A program made the translations under genes and the position numbers. DNA of 64,000 nucleotides from Desulfocapsa sp. (GTDB taxonomy: Bacteria; Desulfobacterota; Desulfobulbia; Desulfobulbales; Desulfocapsaceae), in assembly GCA_021737265.1 (NCBI GenBank), contig JAIPEF010000002.1, positions 1 to 64,000 on the forward strand. Direction: 5' to 3'. Numbering within the stretch: the first letter of the stretch is position 1; each line of letters starts with the position of its first letter. Positions 10,258 through 18,790 of this stretch are shown one piece after another. Below the pieces are notes generated by a model. That model searched no databases, was not told where the DNA came from, and saw nothing but the letters and a program-made list of their open reading frames with translations.

Positions 10258-11187
10258 ATGACAATTTATGTAACAGGTCACGCTAACCCTGACACCGATT
10301 CAGTAACTGCTGCCATCGGCCTTGCCACCCTTTTGAATGCACAGGGCCAGGACGCTAAAGCCTGTATGCAGTCTTCTCTTGAGAAACTCAATCCCGAGTC
10401 AACTGTAGTTCTCGAGAAATTTGGTCTTACTGCTCCCGAAGAGATGCACGATGTAGCCGGAAAAACCATCGCCCTTGTAGACTTCAGTGATATTGGGCAG
10501 GCTCCTGCCAACGTTACCGATGCAGAAGTTGTAACCATCGTTGATCATCACAAAGTCGGTGACATAACCACCAACAACCCCATTCTTGTACGCGTTGAGC
10601 CTGTAGGTTGTACCGGAACTGTACTCAATAAGATGTTTAAAGATGCTGGTGTTGCAATTCCTAAAGATGTTGCAGGTGGAATGCTGTCAGCCATCCTTTC
10701 CGATACCGTTAACTTTAAGTCCCCCACCTGTACCGATGATGACAAGGCTGCTGTTGCCGAGTTGAAGGTTACTGCCGGTGTAGATGATACCGACGCTCTG
10801 TTCATGGATATGCTGAAAGCAAAATCTTCTGTTGCGGGTGTTCCGGCAAAAGATCTGCTTTTCCGTGATTACAAAGATTTTGATATGAATGGAAAAAAAG
10901 TTGGTGTTGGCCAGCTTGAGCTTGCCACCCTTGATCAGGTTGCTGACATCCGTGAAGATCTTCTTAATGCTGCAAAAGAAGTCAAAGCTGATGGACGCCA
11001 CTCCGTTCTTCTTATGCTCACTGATGTTGTAAAAGAAGGAACAGAGCTGGTTGTTGTTTCCGATGATGAAGCCCTTATCGAAGGCGCTTTTGGTGGAAAA
11101 CTTGATGGCACTTCCATGTGGATTGATGGGATGATGAGTCGTAAAAAACAGACTGTGCCCAATCTGCAAAAAGCATTTGGCTGCTAA
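10258..11187 (+). CDS. ppaC: Manganese-dependent (family II) inorganic pyrophosphatase
   Basis: GHANPDTDSVTAA, VDHHK, SDTVNFKSPT, SRKKQ C-terminal motif; RBS ACGGAGG. Confidence 0.95.
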   Translation: MTIYVTGHANPDTDSVTAAIGLATLLNAQGQDAKACMQSSLEKLNPESTVVLEKFGLTAPEEMHDVAGKTIALVDFSDIGQAPANVTDAEVVTIVDHHKVGDITTNNPILVRVEPVGCTGTVLNKMFKDAGVAIPKDVAGGMLSAILSDTVNFKSPTCTDDDKAAVAELKVTAGVDDTDALFMDMLKAKSSVAGVPAKDLLFRDYKDFDMNGKKVGVGQLELATLDQVADIREDLLNAAKEVKADGRHSVLLMLTDVVKEGTELVVVSDDEALIEGAFGGKLDGTSMWIDGMMSRKKQTVPNLQKAFGC

Positions 11188-11274
11188 TTTGTAACAGCTT
11201 ACCAGAACATCAGTTGTGTACTGGTAATTTTTTTACTGTGCCGAACTCTTCCAGCAGAATCTGGTTGTTCATTT

Positions 11275-11316
11275 AAAAAGGTGTTTTCGGGGTAACCCGA
11301 AAACACCTTTTTTTTT
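11275..11316. terminator. Bidirectional intrinsic terminator between convergent genes
   Basis: AAAAAGGTGTTTTCGGG-GTAA-CCCGAAAACACCTTTTTTTT. Confidence 0.9.
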
Positions 11317-12883
11317 ATTCTGCGGGGCAGGATACTTTTGGTAATTTTGTGTTGTAAACGAAATTGTCATCATGGTCATCTGTGTGACAGGTGAGGCAGA
11401 TTTTTTTACCGGGCAGTTTGGTCATTTTAAATCGTTCCGGCTCCATACTGTGTTTCTTGCCAGCTCCATGGCAGGTTTCACAACCCACTGCCTGTAACTC
11501 TTGAGGAAAGTTCAGCAAATGTTCAAGGGGCTGTTGACCCAACGGTATGGTTTGGATATCCTGTGTCATGTGGCAGGGAAGGCACTGCAGGTCCAGGTTC
11601 TTTTCCTTTTCAACCAATGTTGTATATGCATCTGCATGATTGGTGCTCTTCCAGAAATCTGTCTGCTTCGCATGACATATTGCACAGCCTTGATTGCCAA
11701 GCATGTCCTGGCCATACCCGGTGGGATTCTCAGCAGCCTGTTTGGCTAAAGCTGCTTTTTTCTTTTTATGGAGCTCTCTGATCTCATTTTTTAACTGGGT
11801 TAGTTTATTTTCCGTTTTCAAATCAAAAGGCATACTTTTCTTCAGATCAACAAATTGTATTATATACTGATCTTTATTGGCGTCTTCGTTATTGATTTGT
11901 TTCCCTTTGTTTTGCCTGGAGACGATTTCTTTATTCAGTTCCTCTTTTTCATTCCGTAGTCGGGTAATACTACTTTCGTATTTACCGGCATTTGCAGGGA
12001 TCCCTGCTTTCTTTTCCAAGCGTTTCAACTGCCAGTTTAAAGCCCCAAGCCTGTTTTGCAAGTCGGCAAGCTGTTTCGAATTGTCTTCAGCCCACTGTCT
12101 TTTACTGCCAAATTTGAGGTCGAGAAGTCCCTGATATTTCCCCTGCGTTCCGGTTTGGGTAAGAAGGGTGCCGTTTACCTGCAGAGGTGAGATGTTTCCT
12201 TTGCGTCTGTCTGCCCCTATGATGAGATGAATATTTGAAAACTGCTCAGCAATCTGCTGGTTTTCAGCATCCGTCAGGGTTGAAAGCAGGATTATGAATG
12301 GATTGTTTGTTGTGTTGTTGATGTCTTTTAAGAGTTCGGGCAGAATCGTATTCCATGGTTTGATGATAAGACCGGGTTCTGTTTGGGGAGAGTTTGCGGT
12401 TATGGCAGTAATAACAACATCCACACCTTGTATTTTTTTACTGATCCACCTCTTAAACAGTGGCTTTTCTTCCCCATCAAGGAGGTTGGCAGAAATCCAG
12501 GGGACGTTTTTGTCTCGATTATGACGAAGAAAGTCAACTCCTGCGGCTAAATCCAGGGGGCCAACTCCAACTGCGGTATAACCAAGTTCTTGATAGATTT
12601 CGATGATGCTATCAGCGGTCAATCGTTCTTGATTGACACCTGCTTCTATATTGTGGCGTTTAAAGAGGAGATTTCCTGAATCAAGGAGAAGCTTCTCTTT
12701 TTTACCATGGTCACTGAGGGTATTGATTTGAAAAGTTTTTCTGGACAGACCGCCCAATTGATTTGTCTTTCAGCCGCAGGGTTCAGTTTCGCCCTGCACA
12801 TTTCCTGAAAAAAAGAGCAGCAATGGAGGGGATGGAGCTCCAAGGGCCAGGTGGGGAAGAGTCGGCAATAAAAAGAAAATCAT
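11315..12883 (-). CDS. Probable selenoprotein: secreted UshA-like domain plus C-terminal tetraheme cytochrome c; UGA at 12770-12772 read as Sec
   Basis: Track ORF starts at TTG 12757, but the same frame continues through a single UGA to ATG at 12883: MIFFLLPTLPHLALGAPSPPLLLFFSGNVQGETEPCG-U-KTNQLGGLSRKTFQINT...; four CxxCH (CAICH, CLPCH, CETCH, CLTCH). Confidence 0.85.
12741..12757 (-). promoter_or_regulatory. Candidate bacterial SECIS element
   Basis: RNA-sense UUGGGC-GGUCU-GUCCAG, 6-bp stem; GGUCU loop starts 18 nt after the UGA, matching my recollection of E. coli fdhF spacing. Confidence 0.75.
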
Positions 12884-12917
12884 GCAGAGAATACAAATTT
12901 TTCCTGTTTGAAATAGA

Positions 12918-14264
12918 TTATTTTTTGTCATTATTTTGTCTCTGTTTAAGTATTATACGCCACTTTTCCAGCCGGTCTTTGACAAGTGCTTCATAGCCGC
13001 GGGTAGTGGGAAAATAAAAAAGGTTCTCCTGTATCTCAGGTGGAAGATGGTCCTGGGATACAAGTGCTCCATCAGAATCATGAGCATACTGATATCCCTT
13101 GCCGTAATTCAATTCTTTCATAAGACGGGTGGGGGCATTTCGCAGATGAAGTGGAACCGGGAGGGTGCCGGTTTTACGGATACATTTTTGGAGCATATAT
13201 TCTGCAGTGTATAAACTGTTGCTTTTTGGTGCAGTGGCGAGATAGGTCACGGCTTGGGCCAGGGCCAGTTTTCCTTCCGGAAGCCCCAAGGTGTGATAGG
13301 CATCTCTACAGGAAATTGTGTGTACCAGCGCCTGAGGGTCTGAAATACCGACATCCTCTGATGCAAAACGGATGAGTCGTCTGCAGATATACAATGGATC
13401 CTCACCGGCTTCCAGCATACGGTAAAGCCAGTAAAGGCTGCCATCGGGATCGGAATCACGGAGGCATTTATGCAAGGCAGAGATGAGATTGTAATGTTCA
13501 TCACCATTTTTATCGTAACGTAGAGTTGTTTGCTGAGCAGCTTCCCCAATATCGTCAGGGGCAATTACCCGCTGTTTGTCCTTCGTTGACTTTTTCCGAT
13601 GAAGAACCATTGTTGCTGCTATCTCAAAAGTGGTGAGTGCTTTTCTGGCATCGCCGTCAGCCAGTGCAGCCAAAAGTTCAAAGCCCTCATCTGTAATAGT
13701 CAGTTCATGGCCGCCAAAACCAAGCTCAGAATCATTCAGGGCCCTCTGTAAAATGGTTCTAAGATCTTTTTTGCCTAAAGGATTGAGGACAAGAACTCTA
13801 CAGCGTGAAAGAAGAGGGGCAATGACCTGAAATGAAGGATTTTCAGTGGTGGCCCCAATCAGAGTAAACAGCCCACTTTCAACATGGGGAAGGAACGCGT
13901 CCTGTTGACTCTTATTAAAACGATGGATCTCGTCAATAAAAAAAATAGTTCCTCTCTGTTCTTTGTCGCGGAGAACCTCAGCCTTGGTCACGATTTGACG
14001 AACTTCTTTAACTCCAGATAACACAGCAGAAAAGTAAACAAAATCAGCAGAAGTTGAACGCGCAAGGATTCTGGCAAGGGTTGTTTTACCTGTGCCTGGT
14101 GGGCCCCAGAGAATAAGAGAGGGCAGGGACCCGGATTCAAGCATACTTTTCAGGAGTTTACCCTCTCCCAGCAGATTTTCCTGACCGACTATCTCGTCAA
14201 GTGATTGCGGACGCATACGCTCTGCAAGTGGCTTTTGGTGTTTTTGGGTAGGGGGCACGATCAC
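12918..14264 (-). CDS. rarA: Replication-associated recombination protein A (AAA+ ATPase)
   Basis: [51 protein letters not shown]. Confidence 0.95.
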   Translation of the reverse strand: MIVPPTQKHQKPLAERMRPQSLDEIVGQENLLGEGKLLKSMLESGSLPSLILWGPPGTGKTTLARILARSTSADFVYFSAVLSGVKEVRQIVTKAEVLRDKEQRGTIFFIDEIHRFNKSQQDAFLPHVESGLFTLIGATTENPSFQVIAPLLSRCRVLVLNPLGKKDLRTILQRALNDSELGFGGHELTITDEGFELLAALADGDARKALTTFEIAATMVLHRKKSTKDKQRVIAPDDIGEAAQQTTLRYDKNGDEHYNLISALHKCLRDSDPDGSLYWLYRMLEAGEDPLYICRRLIRFASEDVGISDPQALVHTISCRDAYHTLGLPEGKLALAQAVTYLATAPKSNSLYTAEYMLQKCIRKTGTLPVPLHLRNAPTRLMKELNYGKGYQYAHDSDGALVSQDHLPPEIQENLFYFPTTRGYEALVKDRLEKWRIILKQRQNNDKK

Positions 14265-14449
14265 AGGGATTTTTTAAAAAAAATGAAACAAGGATGAGGG
14301 TTCATCTGGATAAAATTTTCAAGAGAACACAGTAGTATGATTTTGATACAATGAGAATATAAATCATCACTATTCACAAACAAATTTATTTGTGATACTG
14401 TCCAGTGATTATACAATTCTTTCCTATTAAAAATTTGAGGTTCATTCTC

Positions 14450-14827
14450 ATGGCCTTTTATAAAATTCTTGTTGTGGATGATGAAGCATTTATTGCTGAC
14501 ATCAGTCGCATGGCCCTCGGTGATGCAGGTCACGATGTGCTCTGTGCCTATAATGGTGAACAGGCGGTTGAATTGGCAATGGAAAATCATTTCGATCTTG
14601 CCATTGTTGATGCCATGCTTCCCGGCATGACCGGGATAGAGACATTTGAGGCAATCAGACATATTATTCCCTCTATTCCCGGGATACTTGTTACAGGCTT
14701 TGCCAGTCAGGAAATGGTAGCTGAGGCAATGGATAAAGGGATCAGCCGGGTACTGCAAAAGCCATTGGAGACTGTTGAACTTATGAGGGCAGTTCAGGAA
14801 ACTTTTGCCGCTAAAGAGGGGCGGTGA
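14450..14827 (+). CDS. Single-domain response regulator
   Basis: KILVVDDEAFIAD, phosphoacceptor VDAMLPG, C-terminal LQKPLE; ATG at 14450. Confidence 0.9.
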   Translation: MAFYKILVVDDEAFIADISRMALGDAGHDVLCAYNGEQAVELAMENHFDLAIVDAMLPGMTGIETFEAIRHIIPSIPGILVTGFASQEMVAEAMDKGISRVLQKPLETVELMRAVQETFAAKEGR

Positions 14828-14906
14828 ATAAAAAACTTTACTCTCGCAGCAGCCACAGGGGTGAACTGCTTGCTTCCTCTCCCTCTCTTCTTGGGGAGAG
14901 GGCCCC

Positions 14907-15134
14907 TCAAGATTTAATCACCTGAAATACTGTATTGTCGAATTGCACTCTATCGTTGGCATACAGTTTACGGCCGCGGCGTATTTCCAGAGAATCATTA
15001 ACCAGGACCTTTCCCTCTGAAATCCTTATTTTTGCCTCCAGTCCATCCTGGACAACATTGGCAAGTTTTAAGAACTGGCTCAGCCTGATAGGCTCTTTGT
15101 TAATTGATATTTGAACAGGATTATGTCTGTGCAT
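14907..15134 (-). CDS. S4-domain RNA-binding protein (YaaA/YbcJ-like)
   Basis: IRLSQFLKLANVVQDGLEAKIRISEGKVLVNDSLEIRRGRKL. Confidence 0.85.
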   Translation of the reverse strand: MHRHNPVQISINKEPIRLSQFLKLANVVQDGLEAKIRISEGKVLVNDSLEIRRGRKLYANDRVQFDNTVFQVIKS

Positions 15135-15372
15135 TGGATTCGTATTTTTGTTAAAGGTATCTTGTCCAGCGAATTGGGATGGCAGCCATCTGCTGGTCAG
15201 GAATGGCAGTGAAATAATAAAAGTCAGTCAAGTACGCAGATGATATATAAAACTTCTTATGGTACTATAGCTTGACTTGAGTAAACTGGAAAGAAAAGCC
15301 TGGGTTTTTTTTCATTATCCATTACGGATATAAAAACGCAGAGAGTATTTTTAAAGAACGAAAGGCTTTGTC

Positions 15373-15515
15373 AGGAGCCTGTCTGAAAATGCCCTTTTTC
15401 CCCGACTCTTCGTTGCTTGTGAAAAATAATGCTCGGAATAGTATGTAGATGCCTGTGCTTATTTTTCACAGATGCCTCGATTTGAGAAAAAATGTCTCTT
15501 CTCGGACAAGCTCCT
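15373..15515. repeat. Imperfect inverted-repeat element with AGGAGCYTGTCYGA ends
   Basis: AGGAGCCTGTCTGA ... TCGGACAAGCTCCT ends; internal GTGAAAAATAA / TTATTTTTCAC arms. Confidence 0.6.
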
Positions 15516-15551
15516 AGCCATCTGAAAAATATTTTTAAATTGAGGTATGAA

Positions 15552-17003
15552 ATGAACTTACAGGACCCTGCTCTTTTTCGGCAGGAGTGTTATATAGACG
15601 GATCTTGGATTGATTCCGCTGAGAGGATTGAGGTTCTCAATCCTTATGACCAAAGTGTTATAGGATCTGTTCCCTCTCTTGGAATGAATGAAACCCAGAA
15701 GGCCATAGTTGCAGCTAAAAAAGCATTCCTGGATTGGAGAAATCTGACAGCAAAAGAACGTTCAGGGTATCTCAGGCGATGGTATGACCTGATTGTGGCC
15801 CATAAAGCCGATCTGGCTTATATTATGACCAGTGAGCAGGGGAAACCCCTCGAAGAGGCAGAAGGGGAAGTATTATATGGCGCCGCCTATGTTGAATGGT
15901 TTGCTGAAGAGGCTAAAAGGGTCTATGGGAATACCATCCCCATGGCCCAGAAAGGGAAACGTATTGTAGTTTTAAAAGAGCCTGTTGGGGTATGTGCTGC
16001 CATAACCCCATGGAATTTTCCTTCCGCCATGATTACCAGGAAGGCAGCACCGGCGCTTGCTGCCGGGTGCAGTGTTATTGTGAAACCTGCTGCTCAAACA
16101 CCATTCTCAGCACTTGCCTTGGCAGAACTTGCCCATCGTGCCGGAATTCCTAAAGGTGTCTTTAACGTTATAACTGGCCCCGCAAGAGAAATTGGGGCAG
16201 AATTAACTGCCAGTCCCATTGTTCGAAAATTGAGTTTTACCGGCTCCACGGAAGTTGGTAAGAAATTGATGGCGGCCTGCAGTGAAACAGTGAAAAAAAT
16301 ATCTCTTGAACTTGGAGGGCATGCCCCTTTTCTGGTTTTCGATGATGCTGATCTGGACAAGGCCGTTACAGAGGCTGTTGCATCAAAATACAGGAATGCT
16401 GGACAGACCTGTGTTTGTGCCAATCGTTTTATTGTTCAGGAAGGCGTCTATGATGCCTTTGCGAATAAACTTGCCGAAGCTGTTCGTGCTACGTTGCGCG
16501 TTGGTTCAGGATTTGAAAAAGGTGTGAACCAGGGGCCACTGATAGATCTCAATGCCGTCCTGAAGGTTGAAGACCAGATTCAAGATGCCTGCGACAAGGG
16601 AGCTAGAATTATTGCCGGTGGAAAACGGACAGGGGAAAGTGGGTACTTTTTTGAGCCGACTATTCTTGTTGATGTGACATCTGAGATGAAAATTGCCAGA
16701 GAAGAAACATTCGGTCCTGTGGCGCCACTCTTTGTCTTCAAGGATGAGGCTGAAGGTGTCGCCATGGCGAATGACTCAAAGTACGGGCTCGCTTCCTATT
16801 TTTTCAGCAGGGATTTGTCACGGTGCTGGAGAGTCACAGAGGCTTTAGAATATGGAATGGTTGGTGTCAATACCGGACTCCTGTCTTCTGAGTCTGCTCC
16901 TTTTGGCGGAATGAAAGAATCAGGTATTGGAAGAGAAGGATCCATGTACGGTATTGAGGAATATCTCGAGATTAAATATATGTGTATCGGGGATGTGGAG
17001 TAA
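15552..17003 (+). CDS. gabD: NAD(P)-dependent succinate-semialdehyde dehydrogenase family
   Basis: ITPWNFPSAMITRK, LELGGHAPFLVFDDADLD, NAGQTCVCANR; ATG at 15552 chosen because the upstream codons lie in the inverted-repeat element. Confidence 0.88.
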   Translation: MNLQDPALFRQECYIDGSWIDSAERIEVLNPYDQSVIGSVPSLGMNETQKAIVAAKKAFLDWRNLTAKERSGYLRRWYDLIVAHKADLAYIMTSEQGKPLEEAEGEVLYGAAYVEWFAEEAKRVYGNTIPMAQKGKRIVVLKEPVGVCAAITPWNFPSAMITRKAAPALAAGCSVIVKPAAQTPFSALALAELAHRAGIPKGVFNVITGPAREIGAELTASPIVRKLSFTGSTEVGKKLMAACSETVKKISLELGGHAPFLVFDDADLDKAVTEAVASKYRNAGQTCVCANRFIVQEGVYDAFANKLAEAVRATLRVGSGFEKGVNQGPLIDLNAVLKVEDQIQDACDKGARIIAGGKRTGESGYFFEPTILVDVTSEMKIAREETFGPVAPLFVFKDEAEGVAMANDSKYGLASYFFSRDLSRCWRVTEALEYGMVGVNTGLLSSESAPFGGMKESGIGREGSMYGIEEYLEIKYMCIGDVE

Positions 17004-17120
17004 CTGAATTAGAAATGCCTGTTTCCTGATGGGTAGAAAAAATCTAGACAAAAAATATTGTTTGCACTACCTAGTACACTGTAAGGCTTATAATTTCTCA
17101 TCGAAGTCATCCTCGAGGGA

Positions 17121-17220
17121 GTAATCGGTGATCCAGAGCGGAGCTAAATTCCTGGATACCCGATAACGCTTGTCCCAGTATGTTTTAAGCAGGGAGCACT
17201 CGGGTATGACGGACGAACCC
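17121..17220 (-). repeat. About 100-bp repeat, family B copy (inverted relative to 50113-50212)
   Basis: Reverse complement nearly identical to 50113-50212. Confidence 0.9.
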
Positions 17221-17252
17221 AAAACGGCACATTAAGGTTTACGCTGTACTGG
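17220..17252 (+). repeat. 33-bp direct repeat (copy 2)
   Basis: Exact match to 379-411. Confidence 0.9.
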
Positions 17253-17356
17253 CAATAGAATAAACTCTTCTGCTTGTCTCTCTGAAACAGGAAAATGTAA
17301 AAGACAGTCTTAATATTATTGGGTAATAATGGAAAACTAAAAATGGAGAAAACAGT

Positions 17357-17863
17357 ATGAAAAATGGAAAAGCACAAAAACAAAAGGTTTTTCTTGGGAT
17401 AGTAACAGTACTGCTGTTTATGCTCAGTGGCTGTATTCCTGGAACAACTAACACCAGTACTCCTCACGCTGCACAGGGCAATTTTGAAGATCTTCCGCCC
17501 GTATCAAGTACTGTTGGCAATTATGAAGATATAGAGATTCCCGCTGATATGAAATACAGCACCAAGAAGAGTATGTCCATCAGGACAGAATCTTTTCGTG
17601 GTGGAATTATTCATTACAGCGGTAGGATAGAAATGTATTCCTTAAAAGAGTTCATAATTTCTTCCATGAAAACGAATAAATGGAAACTGGCCGGGGAAGT
17701 TTCAAGTGAAAATGTTATTCTTGCTTTTACCAAGCCTAATAAAACATGTATGATGAAGATAGAAAATAATGGTGCCATGTCTGATACTACTTTGACCATG
17801 TATGTGACTGTGGATGTGGCAGCAGCCGCATCTTTGAACGCTTTCGGAGAACCTGTCAGGTAG
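17357..17863 (+). CDS. Putative lipoprotein, unknown function
   Basis: Signal peptide with lipobox LLFMLSGC. Confidence 0.75.
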   Translation: MKNGKAQKQKVFLGIVTVLLFMLSGCIPGTTNTSTPHAAQGNFEDLPPVSSTVGNYEDIEIPADMKYSTKKSMSIRTESFRGGIIHYSGRIEMYSLKEFIISSMKTNKWKLAGEVSSENVILAFTKPNKTCMMKIENNGAMSDTTLTMYVTVDVAAAASLNAFGEPVR

Positions 17864-17889
17864 CTTGAGAAATTCTTTTTCCAATTATC

Positions 17890-17930
17890 GGCCGTTATCC
17901 CTTCTCTTTTTTGGGGGTAACGGCTTTTTT
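17890..17930 (+). terminator. Intrinsic terminator
   Basis: GCCGTTATCCC...GGGGGTAACGGCTTTTTT. Confidence 0.75.
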
Positions 17931-17969
17931 GGTTTGTTCAGTATGATGTTACGTCCCTTCAAAGAGATA

Positions 17970-18524
17970 ATGAAAAAGATCCCGGCTCTTCTCCTTTTTT
18001 CCTGGCTTAGTGTTGTAACTGCAATGGCAGCTGAAGGAGAATATGAATCGGACATTTTACAAGCAGCCCATGGTGGTGATGCCGGATCCCAATTTGCCCT
18101 GGCACTGCTGTACGAATATGGCGGTGACCTTATCCCTCGCAGCCCAGAGCAATCTGTCGTCTGGTTTGAAAAAGCAGGAAATGCCGGTGTGGCAGGTGCT
18201 TGTCTCTATCTCGGGTTGAAATATGAACATGGGAGTTCAGTAAGTCAGGATTTTTCCAGAGCTGCATGCTGGTATACTTGTGCGGCACAACAGGGCTGGC
18301 CGCTTGCCCAGTTTTTTCTTGCAGGACTCTATGAACATGGAAAAGGCGTACCTCTTTCCATTATCACGTCGTTGGCCTGGTTGGGACTTGCGGCAAAGGA
18401 TGAATATCCAGGTGCCGCTGAAGAATATACCAGGCTCATGCAGACCACAGGGTTTAAGGATCCGGCGCAGTTGAAGGTGAAGCAGGAGGTGTTGCTAACT
18501 GGAGAGAGAAGCCCCTGTAATTAA
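17970..18524 (+). CDS. Sel1-like repeat protein, secreted
   Basis: Sel1 repeats (ALALLYEYGGDL..., YLGLKYEHGSSVSQDFSRAACWYTCAAQQG); ATG at 17970 follows the upstream terminator and begins a signal peptide. Confidence 0.8.
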   Translation: MKKIPALLLFSWLSVVTAMAAEGEYESDILQAAHGGDAGSQFALALLYEYGGDLIPRSPEQSVVWFEKAGNAGVAGACLYLGLKYEHGSSVSQDFSRAACWYTCAAQQGWPLAQFFLAGLYEHGKGVPLSIITSLAWLGLAAKDEYPGAAEEYTRLMQTTGFKDPAQLKVKQEVLLTGERSPCN

Positions 18525-18534
18525 TGTTGACAAT

Positions 18535-18684
18535 CTCGTAAAAACCTCAAACCTAGGATGGCTAAGTAAAAAACTCCATATGCGAGGCGCGTATTTTTTA
18601 TTTAATTTCGGCGTACTAAGGTACGTCGAAATTAAATAAAAAATGCAGCAACGAAGCAGATGGAGAGTTTTTACGACGCCATCA
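18535..18684. repeat. Family A element, copy 2
   Basis: Near-identical to 1-139. Confidence 0.95.
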
Positions 18685-18790
18685 ATGTTGTTTTTTTATG
18701 ATAGATTAGTGTGGTATTTTTATGGTAAGTTTATAATGCGTGTTTTTGTGTTTTCCTAATTCTATTATTTTACATGTAATAAATACATAA

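Noticed and set aside
12646-12843. 65-aa minus-strand ORF overlapping the selenoprotein region
   Set aside because: Different frame; the homology-bearing frame is the one interrupted by the UGA, and this ORF lacks similarity to the UshA-like domain
14261-14758. 165-aa minus-strand ORF
   Set aside because: Antisense to the response regulator at 14450-14827
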